Of a stretch of 48,873 nucleotides of DNA, positions 7,672-16,737 are shown piece after piece (the stretch's first letter is position 1; each line of letters opens with the position of its first letter). This DNA is from Microcystis viridis FACHB-1342 (GTDB taxonomy: Bacteria > Cyanobacteriota > Cyanobacteriia > Cyanobacteriales > Microcystaceae): contig NZ_JACJSV010000035.1 in NCBI RefSeq assembly GCF_014698335.1, positions 1 through 48,873 on the forward strand, read 5' to 3'. The position numbers were made by a program, and so were the translations under genes. The notes below the pieces were generated by a model. The model made no database searches and had not been told where the DNA came from. It saw only the letters and a program-made list of their open reading frames with translations.

Positions 7672-8601
7672 GTGAGTCGGCCTATAAAAAGAATTTTGGC
7701 TGGTGCGGGCAGTTTATTATTGGGACTGTCCACACCTTTGCTTGCTGTCCAAAGCTATGCTCCTGCTCTGGAACCTAACCAGGCCAATGCCCATAGCTCT
7801 CAGCAACTTTCAGAACAACAGCTGCGTCAGTTAGCCAGAGCAATTACTGTTAAGGTGTTATCAGGGCAAGGCTGGGGTTCGGGCATTTTAGTTGAAAAGC
7901 AGGGTGCTTCCTACAAAGTCCTCACGAATGACCATGTTTTAGGGCGGTATCGCTATCGGGGTTGGCAAATACAAACCCCTGACGGCAAGATACATCGGGG
8001 TGAGTTGGTCAGAACAGTTCGCTTGAATGATTATGATTTAGGCTTAGTTTCTTTTCGCAGTAGCCAAGTTTATTCTATTGCTGATTTGGCTAATGTCGAT
8101 GATCTCGCTATCGGAGATGAAGTCTTCGCCGCTGGCTTTCCCTTCGATGGCGATCGCCCGACAGAACAAGGATTTACCTTCACCCTGGGTAAAGTGTCGC
8201 TTTTGAGTGATAAATCCTTTTCGGGGGGCTACCAAATCGGCTACACCAATAAGATTAAAAATGGCATGAGTGGCGGACCGCTGCTGAATCGGCAAGGTAA
8301 AGTTATTGGTATTAACGGCATTCATGCTTATCCCCTCTGGGGTAAATCCTACGTTTTTGCTGATGGAACAGTGACTTCACCGGCACTGTGGGAACAAATG
8401 AGTCGATTAAGTTGGGCGATTCCTATCAGGACTTTTTTAAAATCGGGGTCATCTTCTCCATCTGCTTCCAGTCGGCAACGGCCCGCAGTGTCACCCCCAT
8501 CGCTTCCCACCCATAGAGAACCCACTTTCTCGGAAGATTTTCCTTCTCCATCCTCGTCAACCCCAAGAGAAAAGAATCCCGCTCCCACACCACTCTGGTA
8601 A
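7672..8601 (+). CDS. Exported trypsin-like serine protease
   Basis: This 309-residue protein starts at a GTG at 7672 preceded by ATAGGAG. It has a signal peptide (ILAGAGSLLLGLSTPLLA) and a chymotrypsin-fold domain at about 55-240. The catalytic triad is visible: His88 in TNDHV, Asp122 in NDYDLGLV and Ser200 in GMSGGP. The C-terminal 50 residues are Pro/Ser-rich and disordered and end PTPLW. No PDZ domain is present, so it is not HtrA/DegP. It is expected to be periplasmic or surface exposed. It is the second gene of the COP23 operon and is followed 29 bp later by a second protease. Confidence 0.85.
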   Translation: MSRPIKRILAGAGSLLLGLSTPLLAVQSYAPALEPNQANAHSSQQLSEQQLRQLARAITVKVLSGQGWGSGILVEKQGASYKVLTNDHVLGRYRYRGWQIQTPDGKIHRGELVRTVRLNDYDLGLVSFRSSQVYSIADLANVDDLAIGDEVFAAGFPFDGDRPTEQGFTFTLGKVSLLSDKSFSGGYQIGYTNKIKNGMSGGPLLNRQGKVIGINGIHAYPLWGKSYVFADGTVTSPALWEQMSRLSWAIPIRTFLKSGSSSPSASSRQRPAVSPPSLPTHREPTFSEDFPSPSSSTPREKNPAPTPLW

Positions 8602-8630
8602 ATTCCACTCAACTGTATTTTTAAACCAGA

Positions 8631-9836
8631 ATGAGCAACAATTTCTTGAAAATTTCCGCCGCCCTAGTTAGTATAGCGGTGTTTGTGGTTTCTCCTCAGA
8701 TTGCTAAGGCATCAACAACTGAGCAGATAGAAAAAATTGCTGAAAAGATTACCGTTTTAATCCCCTCAGAAGAAGAGGGGGCAAATGGGAAAATTACTTC
8801 TAATGGCTCTGGATCAATTATTGCCAAAGAAGGAAGGGTTTATACTGTTCTTACTGCTAGTCATGTGATCTGTAAAGATGCTAGAGATGCCTGCAAGTTC
8901 TATTACGATCAACTTAAAATTATTACCTGGGATGGTAAGAAATATCCGCTCGATTACAATAGCATCAAAAAATTACCCGGAGTAGATCTAGCTCTCGTGC
9001 AGTTTCAGAGCGACCAAAATTATCAATTGGCGACCTTGGGTAACTATCAAGTAGCTGACGAACAATTTATTTTTGCTTCTGGATGGCCCGACCCGAAATT
9101 TATCGGCAAGCGGAAACGATTGTTCAATGTGGGGAAAGTGCTGCCCAAATACATTACATCCTTGCTGAAAATATTTCCCCCAGAGTTGGGGTATGAGATA
9201 GTTTATACCAGTGTCACCTATGGGGGCATGAGTGGCGGTCCAGTGTTAGATATAAATGGACGAGTCATCGCGGTTCACGGACAAAATGAAGCCGAAAAAA
9301 TCGAAAAGGTTCCCGTGCCAATTGGCTTTAGTCTCGCTATTCCCATCACTACTTTTTTGAAATTAGCACCCCAGTCTGGCATTCAAGGGCAGATAAATGT
9401 CGAAAATTCGCCCCCCAATGCCTTATCTTTGCAAGAAATTGGTGATGAATTATACAAGGCTTTTGAAGTTCCCAATAATAACGATACTAATCCCCTAAAC
9501 TGGCTTAATCAAGGCAATAAAATGTGGCGGTTAGGACAATTAGCCCTCGCCTATGCCGCCTATGAAAAAGCCTTGCAACTCGATGCTCAACTCTATCAAG
9601 CTTGGTACGGTAAAGGTCTGGTCTTGACCTACTGGAAACGCTCCCAAGAGGCGCTGGCCGCCTACGAACAAGCTCTCAAAATTAATCCTAACTCCGATAC
9701 CGCCAAAAAACTGCGCGACAAGCTCCAAGAATCTTTAGGGGGAGGAAATACCCCTTCTCTAACCCCCTCACAGCCAACCACCGCGCCCACCGTGGAGCCT
9801 TCACCACAGCCCTCTAATCCAAGGAGACTATGGTGA
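8631..9836 (+). CDS. Exported trypsin-like protease with C-terminal TPR
   Basis: This 401-residue protein has a signal peptide (residues 1-27) and a trypsin-like domain with His78 (TASHVI), Asp119 (PGVDLALVQF) and Ser201 (GGMSGGP). A TPR block follows at about 291-365 (AYAAYEKALQLDAQLYQAWY and ALAAYEQALKINPNS), then a Pro/Thr/Ser-rich tail ending in RRLW. TPRs usually bind partner peptides, so this protease may be scaffolded to a substrate or to its operon partners. The order protease-then-TPR is the reverse of the unrelated operon at 42554. It is the last gene of the COP23 operon. Confidence 0.85.
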   Translation: MSNNFLKISAALVSIAVFVVSPQIAKASTTEQIEKIAEKITVLIPSEEEGANGKITSNGSGSIIAKEGRVYTVLTASHVICKDARDACKFYYDQLKIITWDGKKYPLDYNSIKKLPGVDLALVQFQSDQNYQLATLGNYQVADEQFIFASGWPDPKFIGKRKRLFNVGKVLPKYITSLLKIFPPELGYEIVYTSVTYGGMSGGPVLDINGRVIAVHGQNEAEKIEKVPVPIGFSLAIPITTFLKLAPQSGIQGQINVENSPPNALSLQEIGDELYKAFEVPNNNDTNPLNWLNQGNKMWRLGQLALAYAAYEKALQLDAQLYQAWYGKGLVLTYWKRSQEALAAYEQALKINPNSDTAKKLRDKLQESLGGGNTPSLTPSQPTTAPTVEPSPQPSNPRRLW

Positions 9837-9946
9837 AGTCAGTCCCGATGAAAAAATTTTCACCCCCACAGATGAAAGAGGTTTCCTTCCCTACACCCCA
9901 CACCCGACACCCCACACCCTCTTTCAAGTCAGTAGGGAAAATGCGG

Positions 9947-10546
9947 TTAGCTAATAGTGGGTTGCACCAATTTAGCTAAGAATGCTTGAATTGCTCGTAG
10001 TTCTGCGGGGGGATTGCGGAGAAACTCTTCGTTACTGGCTAAAATCATCGCATTATAGGCCCGCACCGCCGCCAGCAATTTAGCTGGAACTACCTTCTTA
10101 TCTTTGGTCAGTTTCTCTAAGCTGGCCAATAAGTCTTGAATAACATTTAATGGCGGTGCGCCGGGGGCTGAGTAAAGAGCGGCGGTGACAGCATTGATAT
10201 TATTACCCGCCTGTGCATCCGTTGTTAAGATGCTCAGTAGCGATTGCTGAACGGCTGCGGGAATCGGGGTACCCGTGGGGGAGGTTAAATTATTATCAGC
10301 TAACAGAGTATTCAGAGAAGCAGCCGCCTGATTAACAGCGATTTGAGCCGGTTCTCCCCCCTGAAATCCCGTTACCGTCCTGGTGCTGGGGAAAGTTTGA
10401 CCGGCAAAATCACCGGTGGAAAGAATTGCCCCAGTGGCATCGGATTGGTTGCCGGTTTGCGCCATAACGGGAGAGACTAGGGAATTGGTCAGCAAAACCG
10501 CCGCCACTAGGGAAACTTGCCAATTAGTCAACCATTTCATCAACAT
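9947..10546 (-). CDS. Exported helical protein of unknown function
   Basis: About 199 residues from the ATG at 10546, chosen because GAGGA lies a good distance upstream; an in-frame ATG at 10561 also exists. It has a signal peptide (WQVSLVAAVLLTNSLVSPVMAQ), then low-complexity Gly/Thr and helical Ala/Leu-rich segments (LNTLLADNNL, QQSLLSILTT, LLAAVRAYNAMILASNEEFL). No catalytic motif is visible. It lies 48 bp downstream of the barrel-like gene on the same strand and is probably cotranscribed, so the two may work together at the outer membrane. I do not recognise the family. Confidence 0.65.
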   Translation of the reverse strand: MLMKWLTNWQVSLVAAVLLTNSLVSPVMAQTGNQSDATGAILSTGDFAGQTFPSTRTVTGFQGGEPAQIAVNQAAASLNTLLADNNLTSPTGTPIPAAVQQSLLSILTTDAQAGNNINAVTAALYSAPGAPPLNVIQDLLASLEKLTKDKKVVPAKLLAAVRAYNAMILASNEEFLRNPPAELRAIQAFLAKLVQPTIS

Positions 10547-10594
10547 GGTCTTAATCCTCATTCAAAAAGCTAAATTAGACAATCTAAAAACCGA

Positions 10595-11809
10595 CTAACG
10601 GGGGAAAAAGTAATTGTAGCCGATACTCATGACGAAGCGAGCGCCGTCCCCAGCATTGCCCGTTAAATCAGCACCGGCAAGGTTAACCGTCAAGGGGACT
10701 TTCGGGAAGGGAATCAGGGAAATACCTGCGTTTAAATCTTGACCCGACCATTCGACAATGGCCGAGACCGGTTCAACAATTCTTAAACCCGCACTAGCAA
10801 AGACACCGAGGGAATTTACCCCATCTTCGATGGCTCCTTCCGAGCGAAAACGACCACCACCAACACCCAAAGAGAGCGTCAATTGACTAAAGGGTTCTTT
10901 CGTTGTTTCTGTGAACTGAAAAAATTTGCTCACCACCCCGTAGATACTGCTACCGGCATCTGTCCCACCCCAGTTAATAGCATTTTCAAATCCTAGGGCG
11001 ACAGCAAAACCTTCTGGCAGAGAACGGTGAATTTTAAAGCTAAAACTACCCCGTCCGGCATTATCACCAAAAAGGCTCAAAATCGCCATAGTTACATCCA
11101 AACCGACAATTTTCTGGGGTTCTCCTAAACCGACCCCTAGGGCTAACCCACCATCTGCTTGATTGGTAAAACGGGTTCTCGACTGGAAAGCGAAACCACC
11201 GAAAATCTGCCCAAAATTCGCTCCAAAACCGATGGGAGTAGAGATACTGCCACTAGGGGCAACCACAAATTCCGCCAGTTTCGCAGAAAGGGTTTTCGGT
11301 TCCTCAATCAGAAACTCTTGACGTAAACGCTGCAATTCGGGAGAAACATTGGTATCAACGGGGGTGGATGCTTGCGCTTGCCATTTTTCGACTTCTGGAG
11401 AGTTATTATCTCCTGCTGGTAAAAGCTGACTCGCTTGCATTGTCCCTAGATTCGCCTTCCATTCTTCTAGGGTTGAAATTGTCCCGGTCTTTTCTGTTGC
11501 TAGAGTATCGAGGGAAGATTTCTCTAGTTTATTTTCTAAGGATAAGGGCAGATTACTATCGGCTAATCCCTCTGTTGTCGAGAAGGAATTGGTTGTCAGA
11601 ACTCTTTCTGTCCTCTCTAATTCTACGGGGGAATTAATGATAATTTTTTCCTGGGATACCCGAATAGAAGCAGCGTCAATGTCTAAGGGGGAAGGAAGGG
11701 CCTTCACCCCATCACAAAGTATGGCCGTCCCCAAACAGGATGTGATGAAAATTCCTCCAGAAAATATCTGTCTCATCTGGCTGTTTCTTTTGGCTTTTTT
11801 TAATAACAC
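10595..11809 (-). CDS. Probable outer-membrane beta-barrel protein
   Basis: This 404-residue protein has an N-terminal export signal (FSGGIFITSCLGTAILCDGVKAL), a 150-residue polar linker, then from about residue 185 a Gly/aromatic-rich series of short amphipathic strands (TPIGFGANFGQIFGGFAFQS, GGLALGVGLG, GSFSFKIH, FAVALGFENA, RFVMSIGYNYFFPR). The C-terminus has alternating aromatic residues close to the end, as in outer-membrane barrels. It may be a porin-like or surface protein. It is the first gene of a leftward pair with the exported helical protein. The barrel prediction is by eye. Confidence 0.6.
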   Translation of the reverse strand: MLLKKAKRNSQMRQIFSGGIFITSCLGTAILCDGVKALPSPLDIDAASIRVSQEKIIINSPVELERTERVLTTNSFSTTEGLADSNLPLSLENKLEKSSLDTLATEKTGTISTLEEWKANLGTMQASQLLPAGDNNSPEVEKWQAQASTPVDTNVSPELQRLRQEFLIEEPKTLSAKLAEFVVAPSGSISTPIGFGANFGQIFGGFAFQSRTRFTNQADGGLALGVGLGEPQKIVGLDVTMAILSLFGDNAGRGSFSFKIHRSLPEGFAVALGFENAINWGGTDAGSSIYGVVSKFFQFTETTKEPFSQLTLSLGVGGGRFRSEGAIEDGVNSLGVFASAGLRIVEPVSAIVEWSGQDLNAGISLIPFPKVPLTVNLAGADLTGNAGDGARFVMSIGYNYFFPR

Positions 11810-11837
11810 TTCCAGCTTTCCTCACAGACGAAATTAA

Positions 11838-12340
11838 TTTGCAAGAATTGTAACTGATTTATTCTTAGATAGCAAATTATCAAAGTTGCGGTCTCTGTAT
11901 GATAATCATTGCTTATCATTGGTGTGAGTCTTGCTAGGCAAGGCTTTGAAGACTATCTTTCTGGAAAGAAAATTCTCCCTACAGAAACGAGAAGAACCAT
12001 CTTTCCTTTACTGGTGTCTGCAATTGTCAATTCACCTCCTTCTATCGTCCTTACTGCAACTATGGTTGAAAAATTTCCTTGATTCTTTTTGGCCCCAGTC
12101 TGCCTAAATGAAGTGTAAAAAATTTAGGGACTTGCGTGAGAATAATATCCCAATCGAGCGGAGGGCGCAAGCTTTGCGCCCCTACAGTAACGGATTTTCT
12201 CCACAATGTAGGAGCGAACTGCGTTCGCCCAAAAGGTACATTATCAAAGCGCAAGTCCCTTACCACCTCTATTTCTGGCTTCGCCGGTTGTGCTGGGTCT
12301 CCGTTCACGAATCAAATAGGCGGATTATATTGCTAGAACT
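11838..12340. other. Intergenic region with a mobile repeat
   Basis: No gene was recognised. The main content is the inverted-repeat element at 12126-12260. The remainder (11838-12125) is A/T-rich and holds the upstream region of the barrel gene. Confidence 0.5.
12126..12260. repeat. 135-bp inverted-repeat element (MITE-like family B, complete)
   Basis: The ends are AGGGACTTGCG at 12126-12136 and CGCAAGTCCCT at 12250-12260, a perfect 11-bp terminal inverted repeat. Inside are two smaller hairpins (GGGCGCAAGCTTTGCGCCC-like and CGAACTGCGTTCG). A truncated reverse-oriented copy lies at 23355-23430 with near-identical sequence over about 75 bases. Confidence 0.7.
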
Positions 12341-12365
12341 AAAAAAAGCGGGTTGAACCCCGCTT
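12341..12365 (-). terminator. Intrinsic terminator of the 12377-12880 gene
   Basis: Read leftwards, AAGCGGGG, a short loop and CCCGCTT are followed by a run of T residues (A-run at 12341-12347 on the + strand). It lies 12 bp past the stop codon of the leftward membrane-protein gene. Confidence 0.7.
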
Positions 12366-12376
12366 GTCATCAAAAA

Positions 12377-12880
12377 CTAAGCCAACTTAAAGGCATCTCG
12401 CCAACACCAGCGCAACAGGGTAAAAGCTATCAAACCTTTAACCACTTCTAGAAACCAATAACCAATCTGCAAAGACATCATTTCTCCCGACATTCCCGAC
12501 GCGGTAACGGGGGCCAGTAAACCCATAGCGCTCAGATTGGGAGTGAGAAAATAGGTGTAAATTAGGGTGATTACTAAGAGAACACCGGCGAATAGAAGCG
12601 ATCGATGTTCGGGGAGATGGATTAAGGTATGATAGCGGTGGAAGACAACAAAGCTACACAGCACAATCGCCGCACAAACTAATTCCAGATGGTTAAAAAT
12701 GCCAAATAGCAAGTAACCGGCACTGGCAAAGCCATTTTGTGTCATCATGCCAGCTACGGATAAGCTGGGGATAATGATTAAATCTATGACGAAACTGGCA
12801 CTTAACCAGAAACCAAGAACAACCATGGCTAGGGTTGTCCAATTAAACCAAGACCGATAACGCTCAACAAAAGTTTTCAT
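12377..12880 (-). CDS. Four-helix integral membrane protein
   Basis: About 167 residues from the ATG at 12880, selected because AAGGAGG sits 10 bases upstream; an ATG at 12943 is in frame but has no such site. Four hydrophobic segments are visible: WTTLAMVVLGFWLSASFVIDL, ASAGYLLFGIFNHLELVCAAIVL, SLLFAGVLLVITLIYTYFL and GYWFLEVVKGLIAFTLL. There are no catalytic motifs or charged loops of known function. It resembles the generic cyanobacterial DUF4149-like membrane proteins, but I am not certain. It is a stand-alone gene with its own terminator. Confidence 0.7.
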   Translation of the reverse strand: MKTFVERYRSWFNWTTLAMVVLGFWLSASFVIDLIIIPSLSVAGMMTQNGFASAGYLLFGIFNHLELVCAAIVLCSFVVFHRYHTLIHLPEHRSLLFAGVLLVITLIYTYFLTPNLSAMGLLAPVTASGMSGEMMSLQIGYWFLEVVKGLIAFTLLRWCWRDAFKLA

Positions 12881-13159
12881 TAGGCTTGCTCCTCCTTGCC
12901 TTTCTAACTTAATTGTAAAGAGCGTTCGCCAAAATTTTGGCAAGTTTTTTGCTAATTCTTAGCAATTCTTATCAATTCTTATCAATTCTTAGGAGAGCAA
13001 CCAAACAATACCGCTCTTACTTCTAGATTTGGCTACCCGCTCGGGGCGTAATTGTAAAGATTTATCAACAAGTGTTTATAAAAACCTTTAAATATTGACC
13101 AAGGTGACGATTCTAGACTTACCCTGAGATAATAACTGACTATCTACGGGTTTACTGTT

Positions 13160-13474
13160 ATGGATAAGGATTTTCGTAACTATCGCATGGTTTGCACTCT
13201 CACCTTTGGAGATATTTACGGACAAATAATCGTTTGGTTAATCGTTATTTTTCTTACTCTCGCTTCCACTCTAGCTCTTTGGAGTAGCACTAGACAAATT
13301 TTCGCCCTCGCTACCGTGGGGTTAGTCGTCGTCCTCTCTTTGCCTTTTTTACTCTTTGCTTTCGTTACTACCCTCCTTAATCATATTGAATTCGTTCCCA
13401 TCGAAGCGGAAACCAACATTCGTCGTGGTCCTGTCCCCGGAGTTAGCGGCAGCCGTGTACCTGCAGCCAGCTAA
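13160..13474 (+). CDS. Small membrane protein, two transmembrane helices
   Basis: This 104-residue protein has two hydrophobic helices (GQIIVWLIVIFLTLASTLAL and IFALATVGLVVVLSLPFLLF) and a hydrophilic C-terminus ending in RRGPVPGVSGSRVPAAS. Clean coding bias and a terminator downstream support a real gene. It looks like a conserved cyanobacterial hypothetical; its function is unknown. Confidence 0.65.
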   Translation: MDKDFRNYRMVCTLTFGDIYGQIIVWLIVIFLTLASTLALWSSTRQIFALATVGLVVVLSLPFLLFAFVTTLLNHIEFVPIEAETNIRRGPVPGVSGSRVPAAS

Positions 13475-13500
13475 ATCCGACCAAATCCCCAATAAATAAT

Positions 13501-13536
13501 CTAGAGACGTTGTCAGCAACGTCTCTAGCAGTTTTT
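13501..13536 (+). terminator. Intrinsic terminator
   Basis: CTAGAGACGTTG (13501-13512), loop TCAG, then CAACGTCTCTAG (13517-13528) forms a perfect 12-bp stem followed closely by TTTTT. It ends the 13160-13474 transcript. Confidence 0.85.
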
Positions 13537-13756
13537 GTCATTGGTTGCGTCGGGGTTTCTCGTTCTAGATTTTTGTAAATTTTTGTAAATTTAACTTGTT
13601 TTAAAACACTTTTTCTGTTAGGGATTATCCAAAGAAAAATAGATGAAGCAGAGAAATTGTCAAGAGAATAATCTTGTTTGCTGCCTGATCCCGGTCAATG
13701 ATAAATTTTTAAATACCTAGTCTTTTACATTTTCCCAACTCTCGGAGTGATCCCCG

Positions 13757-14152
13757 ATGTTAAAAAATCTCTTTGGTGGCAAAAAATCTGACTTTTACCT
13801 AGAACTAAAAGAAACTGATGGTGAACAAAAAGCGACAGCAACCACGGCAGCAGCCGCCCCTGTTGTGGAAGCGCCCGCCGCTACTGTGGAGTCTGCTGCC
13901 GCCCCTGTAGCCGAGAAAAAAGCCCAAAAAACTTCTATCAAGAAAGAAAAGCAAGTAAAAGAAACTCCCGCCGCTCCTGTGAGCGCACCGGCACCCGTAG
14001 CCGCTACTAACGGTAAAGTAGAGCCGCAAGAGGTGGAATTTGCGACAAAATACTTGATTACTCCTAGTCTGTCTCGCCGTCGCCCCGGTCCAAGTTTGAA
14101 TGGTTTCAAAGACATGGCACGCAAGGCGAAACTACCTGCTAACCGCGGCTAA
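13757..14152 (+). CDS. Ala/Pro/Lys-rich cyanobacterial protein
   Basis: This 131-residue protein has a short conserved-looking N-terminus (MLKNLFGGKKSDFYLELKE), a long Ala/Val/Pro/Lys low-complexity linker (about 28-88) and a compact C-terminal motif (EVEFATKYLITPSLSRRRPG then GFKDMARKAKLP). Conserved ends with a variable linker suggest a tethering protein whose two ends bind different partners. I do not know its role. It is followed by a good terminator at 14181-14210. Confidence 0.65.
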   Translation: MLKNLFGGKKSDFYLELKETDGEQKATATTAAAAPVVEAPAATVESAAAPVAEKKAQKTSIKKEKQVKETPAAPVSAPAPVAATNGKVEPQEVEFATKYLITPSLSRRRPGPSLNGFKDMARKAKLPANRG

Positions 14153-14180
14153 ATCCCCCAGATTGCTTTCTCAACAAAAA

Positions 14181-14214
14181 AAAAGGAGAGCTTTCTTTGA
14201 CTCTCCTTTTTCAT
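14181..14214 (+). terminator. Intrinsic terminator
   Basis: AAAAGGAGAG (14181-14190) and CTCTCCTTTT (14201-14210) form a 10-bp stem with a 10-base loop and a trailing T run. Confidence 0.85.
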
Positions 14215-14339
14215 CAGGGTGCATCTACTGACTCAAGTTTAGCAGAGAGTTTTTTTAAGGTTGGTTATTTAGGTTACTCCCCAGAGTATTTTGGGGATAA
14301 TTATTGCCTGTCTTTTTGGGTAACTTTTAAAACCTAGGA

Positions 14340-14620
14340 CTAGACCGAACTGATCAAAGCGGTGATCACCACTATCCCGATCTGTTTCCGGTTTTTCAAT
14401 TCTCCGACTTTTTCGGCGAGATCGGTGGTTTTCCCCGCCGCGTTCGCCATAACTTTAACTCGAGCCGCTTGCAGCTTAAACCCTCTATCTTTCCGTCTAG
14501 GGTTCAGATATCGCCTTTAATTTCCGACTGCCCTAACTCTAAATTCTTCTGTCCGTTTTCCAAGGTAATTAGTCGGTTTTTGATCGCCTTCTGTCCGTTG
14601 GCAATATTATTATGCTCGTT
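14340..14620 (-). pseudogene. Broken coiled-coil protein with C-terminal membrane anchor
   Basis: Read leftwards, the frame NNIANGQKAIKNRLITLENG, then QKNLELGQSEIKGDI, hits TGA; the sense resumes as TLDGKIEG and then in another frame as KTTDLAEKVGELKNRKQIG followed by IVVITALISSV and a stop. This is the heptad pattern and C-terminal anchor of a family of small Microcystis coiled-coil proteins. There is an internal stop, at least one frameshift, and the N-terminus is replaced by an IS30-like fragment. It is not functional. Confidence 0.6.
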
Positions 14621-14755
14621 TAATCCCCTCTCCTAAGAATGATCAGGAGGGGCAAAATAAAAATCTGCTCCTAGTTTCTGACTCAACTCTTGATGTCCAC
14701 AAAATTCTTTGACCTTGTCACAAGTAAAGGTTTTTCTTTTGTCAGGAGTAATCGG
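14612..14755 (-). pseudogene. IS30-family transposase fragment
   Basis: The leftward frame gives TFTCDKVKEFCGHQELSQKL, then GADFYFAPPDHS, a TAG stop and ERGLNEH. This matches the DNGKEF...H..L...LG.D.YFA.PY.SWERG.NEN block of IS30-type DDE transposases, with the Trp codon turned into a stop. Only this central segment survives. Its ERGLNEH end runs straight into the coiled-coil remnant at 14620. Confidence 0.65.
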
Positions 14756-14829
14756 TCATTTATTTTGATTGGGGCTGCTAATTAGGCAGCCGATAAGAAC
14801 TCTTGATCGCTGATAATCAGGATTATTTC

Positions 14830-16737
14830 CTAACTTTTAACTGCCGACATCTGCCGCATTTCTAGATACACTAATAAAGCGTTAATATCGGCGGGATTGA
14901 CTCCGCCAATTCGCGAGGCTTGGCCGATGGTAGCGGGTTTAATTTTTGTTAATTTTTCCCGGGATTCCATTGACAAAGTTTCGATTTTCATGTAGTCAAT
15001 ATCGGGGGATAAATGACGGTTACTGTGGCGACTAATTTGGTCAATTTGATTTTGTTGTCGCTTTAAATAACCAGAATATTTAATCTCAATTTCTACCCCT
15101 TCTCTTTCGGCTAAATTTATATCAGGATTACCTAAACCATAGCGATCAAGATCGAGATAATGGAAGCTAGGACGACGCAGTAAATCCGCTAAAGAGAGAG
15201 AACCTTTAATTTTTTGTTCCGTATCCTTAACGATGGCAATTGCCACCTCATCCCGTTCTTTAATTCTCGTTTCGTGTAGGCGTTCTTTTTCAGCGATAAT
15301 ATTAGCTTGTTTAGTTTGAAATAATTGCCAACGCCGGTCATCAATTAAGCCAATTTCTCGTCCCAAAGGAGTCAATCTTTGATCGGCATTATCCGATCGC
15401 AATACTAAGCGATATTCGGAACGACTGGTTAACATTCGATAGGGTTCCCGCAGATCCTTAGTACACAAATCATCGACCAAAGTTCCTAGATAACTTTCCT
15501 CCCGGGGAAAAACAATTAACTCTTTTCCTAAAGCAAACCGGGCCGCATTAATCCCCGCCACCAGTCCCTGGGCTGCCGCTTCTTCATAACCGGTTGTCCC
15601 GTTAATTTGTCCCGCACAAAATAACCCCTCAATCTTCTTCGTCATCAGGGTTGGATAACACTGAGTTGCCGGTAAATAATCGTATTCCACTGCATAGGCA
15701 GCCCGCAACATTACACAGTTTTCTAAACCGGGTAAAGTCCGCAGCATTGCTAATTGAACATTTTCCGGCAGTCCCGTTGAAAAGCCTTGGATATAAAGTT
15801 CGGGAATATCGCGCCCTTCCGGTTCAATAAAAATTTGATGACTTTCTTTATCGGCAAAACGGACGATTTTATCCTCAATACTAGGACAATAACGCGGTCC
15901 TTTGGAGTCAATAAAACCGCCATAAATGGGGGATAAATGTAAATTATCTCTGATTAATTGATGAGTGGCCGCCGTGGTGCGGGTGAGATGACAGTTCATT
16001 TGTTCCCGTTCGATCCACACCTCTGGATCAAAACTAAACCAACGTACCTCGTCATCAGGCGGTTGCGGTTCCATGCGCGAGTAATCCACTGAACGCTTAT
16101 CCACACGGGCAGGAGTGCCAGTTTTTAGGCGACCAGTCTCGAATCCGAGACGATTTAGGGTTTCTGTTAAACCCACCGCCGCAAATTCGCCCGCGCGTCC
16201 GGCGGCCATAGACTTGCCGCCGATCCAGATTTTGCCGCCTAAAAAAGTGCCAGTGGTTAAAATGACGGCTTTAGCGGCGAAACAAGTGCCGAAATAGGTT
16301 TCTACTCCTAAAACTTGCTCATTTGCCCCTAAAATCAGGTCTGTGGCCATGCCTTCCCGAATAACCAGATTGGCTTGGGTTTCGACGATACCTTTCATCA
16401 CCGCCGCGTATTCCCGTTTATCGGTTTGGGCGCGTAGGGCCCAGACTGCCGGTCCACGAGAGGCATTAAGAACCCGTTTTTGCAGATAGGTGCGGTCGGC
16501 CATTTTGCCAATTTCGCCGCCTAAAGCGTCCACTTCGTGGGTTAATTGGGATTTAGCCGGACCACCGACGGCGGGGTTACAGGGTTGCCAAGCGATTTTA
16601 TCGAGATTAAGAGTGAGGAGAAGGGTACGACAACCGAGACGGGCGCAAGCTAGGGCCGCTTCACAGCCGGAATGGCCCGCCCCGACGACGATGACATCAA
16701 ATTCATCTTGAAAGTCTGCGGCTGAGGAGAAAGTCAT
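14830..16737 (-). CDS. mnmG: tRNA uridine 5-carboxymethylaminomethyl modification enzyme MnmG (GidA)
   Basis: This 635-residue protein is full length for the family. The FAD-binding motif VGAGHSG is at residues 18-24, and conserved blocks include [75 protein letters not shown] and [16 protein letters not shown]. With MnmE it installs the carboxymethylaminomethyl group on U34 of tRNAs, using FAD and methylene-tetrahydrofolate. It is cytoplasmic. The ATG at 16737 gives the expected N-terminus. It is monocistronic, with decayed genes downstream. The assignment is secure. Confidence 0.97.
   Translation of the reverse strand: MTFSSAADFQDEFDVIVVGAGHSGCEAALACARLGCRTLLLTLNLDKIAWQPCNPAVGGPAKSQLTHEVDALGGEIGKMADRTYLQKRVLNASRGPAVWALRAQTDKREYAAVMKGIVETQANLVIREGMATDLILGANEQVLGVETYFGTCFAAKAVILTTGTFLGGKIWIGGKSMAAGRAGEFAAVGLTETLNRLGFETGRLKTGTPARVDKRSVDYSRMEPQPPDDEVRWFSFDPEVWIEREQMNCHLTRTTAATHQLIRDNLHLSPIYGGFIDSKGPRYCPSIEDKIVRFADKESHQIFIEPEGRDIPELYIQGFSTGLPENVQLAMLRTLPGLENCVMLRAAYAVEYDYLPATQCYPTLMTKKIEGLFCAGQINGTTGYEEAAAQGLVAGINAARFALGKELIVFPREESYLGTLVDDLCTKDLREPYRMLTSRSEYRLVLRSDNADQRLTPLGREIGLIDDRRWQLFQTKQANIIAEKERLHETRIKERDEVAIAIVKDTEQKIKGSLSLADLLRRPSFHYLDLDRYGLGNPDINLAEREGVEIEIKYSGYLKRQQNQIDQISRHSNRHLSPDIDYMKIETLSMESREKLTKIKPATIGQASRIGGVNPADINALLVYLEMRQMSAVKS

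Noticed and set aside
9829-9962. Frame from ATG 9830 overlapping the end of the second protease
   Set aside because: It runs through a heptanucleotide array and a neighbouring gene's 3' end; composition is not protein-like.
12060-12356. Several 66-82 codon frames on both strands
   Set aside because: All fall across the family-B inverted-repeat element and are repeat translations.
14769-14792. GGCTGC...GCAGCC hairpin as mnmG terminator
   Set aside because: The stem is only about 6 bp and no T run follows in the mnmG direction.
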